Source of the DNA: Actinoplanes sp. L3-i22
GTDB taxonomy: Bacteria > Actinomycetota > Actinomycetes > Mycobacteriales > Micromonosporaceae
Reading direction: 5' to 3'
NCBI RefSeq assembly: GCF_019704555.1
Contig: NZ_AP024745.1
Location: 1,360,001-1,424,000, forward strand
DNA: 64,000 nt
In this document: positions 51,240 through 58,209 of the stretch, piece after piece
Layout: the number at the start of each line of letters is the position of its first letter
How positions within the stretch are numbered: the first letter of the stretch is position 1
Position numbers and translations under genes: made by a program
The notes under the pieces: generated by a model
The model's input: the letters and a program-made list of their open reading frames with translations, nothing else
The model's database searches: none
What the model was told of the DNA's origin: nothing

Positions 51240-52551
51240 TCTCCCGTGGGTGCCGACCGAGTCCCCGCATGCCGACACCCAGCTTCTGATCCGTGTCCCC
51301 GATGCGGCGCCTCTCGCGCCCGCGCCGGCGCCGGCCGTCCGCCCGGCGAGCCGGTTGCGCTGGCTGGACGCGTTGCGCGCGCTGGCCGTCCTGGCGGTGG
51401 TCTTCGAGCACGCCACGGACTACCTGGCGCCGGGCCTGAAGCAGGCGACCCGGCCGTTCGCGCACGCCGGTTTCTTCGGCGTCGCGCTGTTCTTCATGGT
51501 CAGCGGTTACATCGTGCCCGCCTCGATCGAGCGCCGGGGCAATATCCGGCACTTCTGGATCGGCCGGATGTTCCGCCTCTACCCGGCGTACCTGTTCGTG
51601 ATCGGCGCCGTCCTGCTGCTGTCGGTGTGGAAGCCGAAGGCCACGCCGCGGGCGTTCCACGAGCACCCGGGCACGACGCTGCTGAGTCACCTGACGATGC
51701 TGCAGGACATGCACAACGGCGTGGGCATCCAGGTCCAGTTCTGGACGCTGACCTACGAGATGATGTTCTACATGCTGGTCACGGCCGTGTTCCTGTTCGG
51801 CGTGCACCGGTTCAGCGCGGAGATCGCGGTGCTGCTGTCGGCCGCCGCCGTCGCGCTGGGCAACGTCCTGCCGGCCCGGATGCTGAACAGCAACCCGCTG
51901 GAGTTGCGCAACCTGGTGATCGTCACGGCCGTCGTCATGCTCGCCGGGATCGTCGCGGTGAGCAGCCGCCGGATGGCGGTGGTGATCGGCGGGGCGGTGC
52001 TGCTGGTCGCGCTGGTGCTCGGCCTGCTCGGCACGAACCAGGAGAACGGGCCGTGGGAGGGCTTCATCATCCTGGCCCTGATGTTCACCGGGACCGCGCT
52101 GTACCGCGCCGAGCAGGGCCAGATCAGCGTGGGCCGGGCGGTCACGGCGGTCGCCGCGGTGCTCGCCGCGTCGGTCTTCGCGGCGTTCCAATACGGCCAC
52201 ATCTGGGACATGGTCGCCATCACCGGGGCGGCGGCCCGGAACTCCTGGCTGGGCGCGGTGGTGCTGGCGCTGGCGGTCTTCGGGCTGGGCATGGCGGGCC
52301 GGAACCTGCCGATCCCGGGGTGGGTGGGCTGGATCGGGACGGTCAGCTACTCGATCTACCTGACCCACATGTTCCTGCTCCGCACGTTCGGCACCTGGCT
52401 GGTCGAGTCGCGGAGCGAGGGGATCCCGGCCCGGATCGGCGTGCTCCTCGTCTATCTGGCCGGCACGCTGCTGGTGAGCTGGCTCTGCTACCGCCTGATC
52501 GAGCTGCCGTTCCAGTCGCTGGGTCGCAGGGTCGCCAAGCGGTTCGCGTAA
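51226..52551 (+). CDS. Acyltransferase 3 family membrane protein
   Basis: A 441-residue integral membrane O-acyltransferase (OatA/NodX type) with about ten hydrophobic segments. The family histidine is H62 in VVFEHATDYL, after RLRWLDALRALAVLA, and the second block is ALFFMVSGYIVPASI. It probably acetylates a cell-surface sugar, but the acceptor is unknown. The start is GTG with GGAGG six to seven bases upstream. It breaks the usual comEC-holA neighbourhood, so it is likely an insertion. Its upstream region has the AT-rich palindrome. Confidence 0.9.
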   Translation: MDLISLPWVPTESPHADTQLLIRVPDAAPLAPAPAPAVRPASRLRWLDALRALAVLAVVFEHATDYLAPGLKQATRPFAHAGFFGVALFFMVSGYIVPASIERRGNIRHFWIGRMFRLYPAYLFVIGAVLLLSVWKPKATPRAFHEHPGTTLLSHLTMLQDMHNGVGIQVQFWTLTYEMMFYMLVTAVFLFGVHRFSAEIAVLLSAAAVALGNVLPARMLNSNPLELRNLVIVTAVVMLAGIVAVSSRRMAVVIGGAVLLVALVLGLLGTNQENGPWEGFIILALMFTGTALYRAEQGQISVGRAVTAVAAVLAASVFAAFQYGHIWDMVAITGAAARNSWLGAVVLALAVFGLGMAGRNLPIPGWVGWIGTVSYSIYLTHMFLLRTFGTWLVESRSEGIPARIGVLLVYLAGTLLVSWLCYRLIELPFQSLGRRVAKRFA

Positions 52552-52625
52552 CGCGCCCGACATGCCCGGGCCCGGATCGCGATTTTCCGGGCCGGCCACG
52601 CCCGTGGATCGCCGGGCGGGAGTGC

Positions 52626-52654
52626 GTGGCCTACGAGACAACATCGCAGGCCAC
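52626..52654. other. Hairpin in the gap before holA
   Basis: The 211-bp gap between the acyltransferase and holA holds GTGGCCT (52626-52632) and AGGCCAC (52648-52654), a 7-bp stem with a 15-nt loop. Otherwise I see nothing distinct, and no clear promoter for holA. Confidence 0.35.
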
Positions 52655-52762
52655 GTCCGCAGATGCATGCTTGTGTGACGATATGTCTGGTTTCGCGTTC
52701 AGTGATCCTTTCGGCTGCGCTGAAGAGTGAGGCCCGCGGGATTGTCAGTGGGACGTGCGAAT

Positions 52763-53746
52763 ATGGCTCCCGTGAACGCCGCGCCACCACCCTCGTTGCT
52801 GCTCGTCCAAGGCGATGAGGAACTCCTCTCCGCCCGTGCCGTCACCGCGGCGGTGGACGCGGCGCGCGCTGCCGACCCCGGCGCGGATGTCCGGGAATAT
52901 GAAGCCGGCCAGCTCAATCCGGGCGAGGTCGCCGAGATGCTCAGCCCGTCCCTGTTCGGCGGGCGCCGCGCGCTGGTCCTCCGCAACGGTCAGGACGCGC
53001 GCAAGGAGCTCGTCGCCGTCCTGCTGGCCTATGCGAAGAACCCGGACCCCGAGGTCACCCTGATCGTCACTCATCCGGGCGGCGCCAAGGGCAAGGCGTT
53101 CGCCGACGGCCTGCAGAAAGCCGGCGCCACCGTCGTCCCGGTGATGAAGCTCAAGGGCGACCGGGAGCGGATAGCCTTCGTCCGCGACGAGTTCCGCCGC
53201 TCCGGCGGCTGGTGCGACGAGGCGACCGCGGCCGCGCTGCTCGCCGCGGTCGGCAACGACCTGCGGGAGATCGCGGCGGCCTGCTCCCAGCTGATCGCCG
53301 ACACCGACGGCAAGGTGACCGAGGCGGTCGTCGCGCGCTACTACAAGGGCCGGGCCGAGGTCAGCGGCTTCACGGTGGCGGACGCGGCGATGGTCGGCGA
53401 CCTGCCGGGCGCGCTCGAGGCGCTGCGCTGGGCGATGCACGTGGGTGTCGACCCGGTGCCGATCGCGGACGCGCTGGCCGACGGCGTGCGGACGGTGGCG
53501 CGGGTCGCCTCGGCCGGGAAGGGCAATCCGTACCAGTTGGCGAGCACGCTCGGCATGCCGGCCTGGAAGATCCAGCGGGCTCAGGAGCGCAGCCGCGGCT
53601 GGACACCGGACGGCCTGGTCGACGCGATGCGCGCGGCCGCCGTCTGCAACGCCGCGGTCAAGGGTGGCGCCGAGGACCGCGGCTTCGCGCTGGAACAAGC
53701 CGTCTTCGCGGTCGCCGCGGCGCGGCGGAGCGGTGGTGCCCGATGA
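52763..53746 (+). CDS. holA: DNA polymerase III subunit delta
   Basis: A 327-residue clamp-loader subunit that opens the sliding clamp. It has the N-terminal PPSLLLVQGDEELLSARAV, then ARSLFGGRR-type text ([16 protein letters not shown]) and the C-terminal collar part (WKIQRAQERSRGW). The ATG at 52763 gives MAPVNAAPPPSLLLVQG. An in-frame ATG/GTG further upstream (52727, 52748) would add up to twelve residues not seen in relatives. The stop overlaps the next gene (ATGA). Confidence 0.92.
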   Translation: MAPVNAAPPPSLLLVQGDEELLSARAVTAAVDAARAADPGADVREYEAGQLNPGEVAEMLSPSLFGGRRALVLRNGQDARKELVAVLLAYAKNPDPEVTLIVTHPGGAKGKAFADGLQKAGATVVPVMKLKGDRERIAFVRDEFRRSGGWCDEATAAALLAAVGNDLREIAAACSQLIADTDGKVTEAVVARYYKGRAEVSGFTVADAAMVGDLPGALEALRWAMHVGVDPVPIADALADGVRTVARVASAGKGNPYQLASTLGMPAWKIQRAQERSRGWTPDGLVDAMRAAAVCNAAVKGGAEDRGFALEQAVFAVAAARRSGGAR

Positions 53747-54414
53747 CCAGGACAGTTCGTTCGCGCCGGGCCGGCGCCGCGCACCAGCCGCTCTACGCCC
53801 GGATGCTGGGCCTGCGCCACCTCAGCCCCGGCGGGCTGCTCTGCTTCGTCTTCCTGGAGGGCGCGCTCGCGCTGGGCGCCCTGCTCGCCCTGGCCGAGCT
53901 GGTCAGCTGGTGGGGGGTGCTGGTGCTGCCGGCCGCGGTCGCGGTCATGGTGAAGTTCAACGACCTGGTGGCCGGGTGGCTGGCGCCGCCCGCGCCGGTG
54001 ACCGAGCCGGTCGCGGCCCGCGCCGTGGTCCAGCGCGAGCGCCACACGCACCGGCCGCGCAGCGGCGGTCATGCCGCCGAGTGGCCGCACGGCGGTGGGC
54101 AGCCGGCCGAGTGGCCGCGCGGTGCCGGTCAGCCGGCCGAGTGGCCGCGTGGCGGTGGTCAGCCGGCCGAGTGGCCGCCGCCGCGAGTGCGGACGCCGGT
54201 GGTTTCCCCGCCGGTGGACGCCGGGGCGCGGCCGACCGCGGTCACCTGGTTCCCGCCGGAGAACGGTTACGGCCGTCGTTCCGGCGTGCCGGAGATGCCG
54301 CCGGAGCAGCCGGGGCCGGTGGTGAACACGGCGCCGGTGCGGCGCCCCTGGTCCGAAGAGCTCGACGTTCGCCAGCAGATGGCCCGGCAGTCGGCGGTCC
54401 GTCGCTACGAATAG
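53743..54414 (+). CDS. Membrane protein with four tandem PAEWP repeats
   Basis: A 223-residue protein. Two hydrophobic segments lie at about 30-75 (LCFVFLEGALALGALLALAEL and GVLVLPAAVAVMVKF). A cytoplasmic tail contains four copies of a ten-residue unit, GGGQPAEWPR, between about residues 108 and 146. The end is polar (VRQQMARQSAVRRYE). It is coupled to holA by an ATGA overlap. I do not know a function. Confidence 0.75.
   Translation: MTRTVRSRRAGAAHQPLYARMLGLRHLSPGGLLCFVFLEGALALGALLALAELVSWWGVLVLPAAVAVMVKFNDLVAGWLAPPAPVTEPVAARAVVQRERHTHRPRSGGHAAEWPHGGGQPAEWPRGAGQPAEWPRGGGQPAEWPPPRVRTPVVSPPVDAGARPTAVTWFPPENGYGRRSGVPEMPPEQPGPVVNTAPVRRPWSEELDVRQQMARQSAVRRYE
54064..54180. repeat. 30-bp tandem repeat, four copies, in coding sequence
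   Basis: Units start at 54064 (27 bp), 54091, 54121 and 54151 (30 bp each), with the shared core AGCCGGCCGAGTGGCCG. They encode the PAEWP repeats of the holA-linked membrane protein. Confidence 0.9.
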
Positions 54415-54473
54415 CGGCCGGATCCACCGGAACGACCCGGTCTGCCGTCACTGACAGCGACCAGCTTTGTCGA

Positions 54474-54513
54474 AACGACCTCGGGCGGCTTTCGCGCGAG
54501 GTCGTTGCTTTTC
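54474..54513 (+). terminator. Terminator after the holA operon
   Basis: AACGACCTCG (54474-54483) pairs with CGAGGTCGTT (54497-54506), then GCTTTTC follows. The 477-bp gap from 54415 to 54891 holds this hairpin, the 23-bp repeat array and the rpsT terminators; I see no gene in it. Confidence 0.75.
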
Positions 54514-54623
54514 TTGCGCTTCGCGCGATTTCGTGGGTACGGCGGTAGGCCCGGTCCCCGCCGTGACCGCACGCGAGGTAGCCCTCGGCCAGGATCGCGG
54601 CGCGGCTCACGGCATGCCGACTC

Positions 54624-54738
54624 GAATGAGCGCAGCGTCACTCGTCGAATGGGCGCAGCGTCACCGGGCGAATGTTCGCAGCGTCACGGGGAGAACGTTC
54701 GCAGTGCCACCGGGAGAATGAGCGCAGCGTCACGTCGG
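54624..54738. repeat. 23-bp tandem repeat, five copies
   Basis: Units begin at 54624, 54647, 54670, 54693 and 54716, at an exact 23-bp period. The core is GAATG(AG/GG/TT)CGCAGCGTCAC, with four to five variable bases at the end. There are no unique spacers and no neighbouring cas genes, so it is a minisatellite and not a CRISPR array. Confidence 0.92.
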
Positions 54739-54763
54739 CCGGGTGCTCACGACGTACCCGCAA

Positions 54764-54820
54764 ATGAAACGAACCGGGCACCGCGCGGACCGTGAGGGTC
54801 CAGCGATGCCCGGTTTCGTC
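54764..54820 (-). terminator. Terminator of rpsT
   Basis: On the minus strand, AACCGGGCA and TGCCCGGTT (arms 54815-54807 and 54780-54772) enclose an inner hairpin TGGACC/GGTCC. It is followed by CGTTTCATTTG. Closer to the gene lies a 9-bp hairpin, GCGGTCGCA/TGCGACCGC (54851-54872). Confidence 0.75.
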
Positions 54821-54891
54821 GTTCTGCCCGCCCGCCGGCGGGCGGAGCCAGCGGTCGCACGGATGCGACCGCCGATCTGATCCAGAAAGGA

Positions 54892-55158
54892 TCAGGCGGA
54901 CAGCGAGGCGATCTTCTTGGCGATGGCCGACTTGCGGTTGGCCGCCTGGTTCTTGTGGATGACGCCCTTGCTGACAGCCTTGTCGAGCTGACGCGAGGCG
55001 TCACGCAGCAGGGTGGTCGCGGTCTCGTTGTTGCCCGCGTCGCTCGCTTCGTGAAGCTTGCGGATCACGGTCTTCAGCGAAGACTTGACCGACTTGTTGC
55101 GCAGACGGGCCTTCTCGTTCTGCCGGTTGCGCTTGATCTGGGACTTGATGTTCGCCAC
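54892..55158 (-). CDS. rpsT: 30S ribosomal protein S20
   Basis: An 88-residue ribosomal protein. It starts [20 protein letters not shown] and has the conserved [12 protein letters not shown] and [18 protein letters not shown]. It is transcribed alone on the minus strand between holA and lepA, as in many actinobacteria, where it usually faces holA. Confidence 0.97.
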   Translation of the reverse strand: MANIKSQIKRNRQNEKARLRNKSVKSSLKTVIRKLHEASDAGNNETATTLLRDASRQLDKAVSKGVIHKNQAANRKSAIAKKIASLSA

Positions 55159-55278
55159 GCGACAGCCTTGTCCTGACTAGAGCGGAAATTGTCTCGAGCG
55201 AATGGTCACCGCGCGGTCGTTCCCCTCCGGCGAGGCCGGGTGCGGGGGACAACAGCGTGTCACCACACGCGAGGATCC

Positions 55279-55307
55279 AGACTACCAGTACGCCTCCGAG
55301 CCGCCAA
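55279..55307 (-). promoter_or_regulatory. rpsT promoter
   Basis: On the minus strand, TTGGCG (55307-55302), 17 bp, TAGTCT (55284-55279) fits a housekeeping promoter well. It predicts a leader of about 110 nt before rpsT. Confidence 0.65.
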
Positions 55308-55339
55308 AACGACTCCGGTCAGCGCCCGAATCGGCCTCG

Positions 55340-55474
55340 CTTCCCGCGTGTGGCGGCATCAGCCCCGGCCTTGCTTCCCGCGCGTGGCGGCATCAGCCCC
55401 GGCCTCGCTTCCCGCGCGTGGTGGGCCAGCCCCGGCGCTGCTTTTCGCCCGCGGCGGCCCAGCCCCGGCGCTCG
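55340..55474. repeat. 34-bp tandem repeat, four copies, crossing a stop codon
   Basis: Units start at 55340, 55374, 55408 and 55441 (periods 34, 34 and 33), with the core CTTCCCGCGCGTGGCGG and CAGCCCCGGC. The stop codon of the minus-strand phosphotransferase-like gene (55393-55395) lies in the second unit, so the last ~25 residues of that protein are written by the repeat. Confidence 0.88.
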
Positions 55475-56424
55475 GTGAGCCAGGCGAGCGCCTGGAGGCC
55501 GCTGAAGCGCTGATGCTGACGGCTGTGCGGCGACGCGCTGCTCGGCCCGTCACCGGCCCGGACCAGCCAATACCCAGACAAAGCGGCCAGCGCGCCGTCC
55601 ACCCCCTCGTCCGGAGCACCCCACGCCCGCAGCACCGCGTCCGTGTCCAATCCGCTGGCATACGCGCTGACCAGCAGGGTCACCGTGTCGAACCAGGGCG
55701 CGCCGAGGCACGGCCAGGTCCAGTCGCAGAGCCAGGCCCGGCCGTCCCGGTCGATCAGCACGTTGTCCAACCGCAGGTCACCGTGCATCATCGCGTCCCC
55801 GGCGGCGAGCTCGGGCAGGGCGCGTTCGAGCTTCGCCAGCTCGGTGAGGCGGCTCGGCGCGATCGTGTCCCGGGCCGGTTCCGGCATCGGCTCCCGGCGC
55901 TTGGCGATCCGCGACCACCAGGACATCTCGTCGCGGAGGATGGCCGGCAGGGTGGGCAGGCCGACCGCGGTCAGCGCCGGCGCCGGGTAGGCGAGCGCGG
56001 TCGCCGCGGCCGACCAGGTGCGCAACGTGGCGTCGAGGTCGGCCGGGGACCACGGCAGCGCCGGGATGCTGCCGTCGATCGCCGCCAGGGCCAGCACGTA
56101 CCAACCGGAATCGGTCATCGTCCAGAGCGGCCGGGCCGCGGTCACCTCCGGCGGGAGGGCCGCGGTGATCGCCGCCTCCCGGGCGTACCACTGGGCGGTG
56201 GGGTCGCTCAGCGGCGCTGCCTTGACGAAGGCGCTGGTCCCGGCCTCGGTGTGCAGGACGGCGGCGAAGGCACGGGTGAAACCGCCGCCTGCGCTGCGCG
56301 CGGCGGAAACCGGGGAGCCGAGGCGCGAGGTGATCGCTTTGCGCACGCTTTCCGGCAGGTCCGGCCATTCCGGGCGTACGGCGGTGGCGTCGTACGGAAC
56401 GTCGGGCAGGGTGATCGGCCGCAT
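55393..56424 (-). CDS. Aminoglycoside phosphotransferase (APH) family protein
   Basis: A 343-residue kinase-fold protein. The catalytic loop is MMHGDLRLDNVLIDRDG and the metal-binding Asp is in WLCDWTWPC. The family is broad (small-molecule kinases), so antibiotic resistance must not be assumed. The ATG at 56424 gives MRPITLPDVPYD; a CAGGAT ends six bases upstream, so the mRNA may be leaderless. The C-terminus from about residue 318 (ERRGWAAAGEKQRRGWPTTR) is encoded by the 34-bp repeat array and is probably an accidental extension. Confidence 0.85.
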   Translation of the reverse strand: MRPITLPDVPYDATAVRPEWPDLPESVRKAITSRLGSPVSAARSAGGGFTRAFAAVLHTEAGTSAFVKAAPLSDPTAQWYAREAAITAALPPEVTAARPLWTMTDSGWYVLALAAIDGSIPALPWSPADLDATLRTWSAAATALAYPAPALTAVGLPTLPAILRDEMSWWSRIAKRREPMPEPARDTIAPSRLTELAKLERALPELAAGDAMMHGDLRLDNVLIDRDGRAWLCDWTWPCLGAPWFDTVTLLVSAYASGLDTDAVLRAWGAPDEGVDGALAALSGYWLVRAGDGPSSASPHSRQHQRFSGLQALAWLTERRGWAAAGEKQRRGWPTTRGKRGRG

Positions 56425-56461
56425 CAGTCCATCCTGCCGCTCCCGTCCGCGCCGCCGTTCC

Positions 56462-56550
56462 GGTGGTCGGCGGGCCGATCCCGGCCGTGCGGCCGTCCGG
56501 GTGGTCGGCGGGCGGCTCCCGGCCGGGCCGCCGTTCGGGTGGTCGGCGGG
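56462..56550. repeat. 38-bp repeat, three copies
   Basis: The block GGTGGTCGGCGGG occurs at 56462, 56500 and 56538, exactly 38 bp apart, with related flanks (CGTTCCGG-type before, CCCGGCCG-type after). The array fills the gap between the divergent APH and DUF4240 genes and may therefore overlap their promoters. Confidence 0.8.
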
Positions 56551-56605
56551 TCGCCACGGTCCGTGCCGCGGGCGAAGTGTCGTAGGGCACTGGCAGGATC
56601 TGCGC

Positions 56606-57139
56606 ATGCGAACCGACGATTTCTGGGCGGTCATCGACCGCGCGACGGCGACGAAGCCGGCGTCCCCCGCCGAGGTGGCCGAGCGTGCCGTCGCCGATCT
56701 GGCCACGCGTGATCCGGAGGAGATCGTTGCCTGGGCCCGCCACCTGGACAAGGTGATGGCCGCCTCCGGCACGGAGGATCTGTGGGCCGCGGCCTACTTG
56801 ATCAACAGTGGCGCCGACGAGTCCGGCTTCGACGCGTTCCGGGGCTGGCTCATCGCGCACGGCCGCAAGGCGGTGGCCGCCGCGGTCCAGTCGCCCGACG
56901 TGCTGGCCAACGTGGTGGTGATCAAGGCGGCGGCGGACACCGGCGCGGTCTTCGAGGCGGAGGAGGTGCTCGGCATCGCGGCGCTCGCCTACGAGCAGGC
57001 CACCGGCCAGCCGCTGCCGCCCGGCGACGCGGCCCCCAACCGTCCCGCCGTCAACGACCTGTGGGACTTCGACAACGAGGACGAGATGCGTCGCCGCCTG
57101 CCGAAACTCTCCGCGCTGTTCCTGGAGCCCCCGGACTGA
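56606..57139 (+). CDS. DUF4240 domain-containing protein
   Basis: A 177-residue soluble protein of unknown function. It has the family start DDFWAVIDRA, then LDKVMAASGTEDLWAAAYLIN, and the DFDNEDEMRRRLPKL end. A CAGGAT ends six bases before the ATG and there is no Shine-Dalgarno, as for the divergent APH gene. These genes often occur in actinobacteria as single units. Confidence 0.82.
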   Translation: MRTDDFWAVIDRATATKPASPAEVAERAVADLATRDPEEIVAWARHLDKVMAASGTEDLWAAAYLINSGADESGFDAFRGWLIAHGRKAVAAAVQSPDVLANVVVIKAAADTGAVFEAEEVLGIAALAYEQATGQPLPPGDAAPNRPAVNDLWDFDNEDEMRRRLPKLSALFLEPPD

Positions 57140-57153
57140 GCGGGCGAGCCCGC

Positions 57154-57277
57154 GGGCTGGTCGGCGCCGGGCGGACGGGTCGCCGGGCTGGGAGTGGCTG
57201 GGCGGACGGGTCGCCGGGCTGGGAGTGGCTGGGCGGGTGAGTCGCCGGGCCAGGAGGCGCTGGGCGGGTGAGTTGCC
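57154..57277. repeat. 31-bp tandem repeat, four copies
   Basis: Units begin at 57154, 57185, 57216 and 57247, an exact 31-bp period. Each opens GGGCTGG or GGGCCAGG and ends near GGGTCGCC or GAGTTGCC. They lie in the non-coding gap before the MOSC gene. Confidence 0.88.
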
Positions 57278-57341
57278 GGGCCGGGCGGCCGGGTCGCGAA
57301 ACCGGGTCGAGAAATGTGGCGGGGGTGGCGAGACTCGGGGC

Positions 57342-58112
57342 ATGAGCGCTGAGTCGGGAACTGTCGCTGCCGTCAGCCGGAACGACGCCTACACGTTCAC
57401 CAAGCCGAACCGGGACGAGATCGTCCTGGTGGCGGGGCTGGGCGTGGAGGGGGACATCCACGCCGGGCACCACGTGCGGCACCGGAGCCGGATGCGGGCC
57501 GATCCGGCCCAGCCGAACCTGCGCCAGGTGCATCTGATCCAGGCCGAGCTGTTCGACGAGGTGGCCGGCAAGGGCTTCGACGTGCCCGCCGGCGGCATCG
57601 GGGAGAACGTGACGACCCGCGGCATCGACCTGCTCGCGCTGCCGCGCGGCACGATCCTGCGCTTCGGCCCGCCCTCGGATCCACCGGAAGGCGCTGGGCC
57701 GGGAGGCGCTGGGCCGGGAGGCGCCGGGCTGGAAGGCGCCGAGCTGGGGGAGAGCGGGATTGCTGAGCATCCGGCTCAGGCGGTGCTGGCCGCGGCCGCG
57801 ACGGCAACCCTGGACGAGGCCACCACCCGGGCGGCGGAGGCCGTCGGGGCGGCCCTGCGGCGGGATGCCGGCGGTCCCCGCCCGGACGCGCGGGCCGCCG
57901 TGGTGATCGCCGGCCTGCGGAATCCGTGCGCGCAGATCAACGGCTTCCGGCCGGGCCTGCTCAAGGAGGTTCTCGGGAAGGAGCCGGACGGGACCGTGGT
58001 CTTCCGGGCCGGCGTGATGGGGGTCGTGCTGCGGGGCGGTGCGATTCGTCCCGGGGACCCGGTCGCGGTGGAGCTGCCGCCGGCTCCGCACGAGGCGCTC
58101 GAACGGGTGTGA
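57342..58112 (+). CDS. MOSC domain-containing protein
   Basis: A 256-residue protein with a MOSC (molybdenum cofactor sulfurase C-terminal) fold. It has GGIGENVTTRGIDLLALPRG, and the conserved cysteine is in RNPCAQI. A ~70-residue insertion splits the domain. Its first part is a Gly/Ala repeat (GAGPGGAGPGGAGLEGAE) encoded by a short DNA repeat at about 57690-57745. MOSC proteins handle sulfur or Moco-linked transfer; the partner here is unknown. Confidence 0.85.
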   Translation: MSAESGTVAAVSRNDAYTFTKPNRDEIVLVAGLGVEGDIHAGHHVRHRSRMRADPAQPNLRQVHLIQAELFDEVAGKGFDVPAGGIGENVTTRGIDLLALPRGTILRFGPPSDPPEGAGPGGAGPGGAGLEGAELGESGIAEHPAQAVLAAAATATLDEATTRAAEAVGAALRRDAGGPRPDARAAVVIAGLRNPCAQINGFRPGLLKEVLGKEPDGTVVFRAGVMGVVLRGGAIRPGDPVAVELPPAPHEALERV

Positions 58113-58209
58113 TCGGACCTGCCCATCCGGGCGTGGGACGATAGGAGGCGCCGGCGTGTCCGCCGGCCCTCCGAAGTCGTACAAGCCAGCTTGAGAAGAA
58201 CGGACGACC

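Noticed and set aside
54624..54738. Possible CRISPR array
   Set aside because: The repeat units are contiguous with at most a few variable bases, there are no unique spacers, and there are no cas genes nearby.
55393..56424. Antibiotic-resistance gene
   Set aside because: The APH fold is shared by many small-molecule kinases, and nothing in the sequence or context points to an antibiotic.
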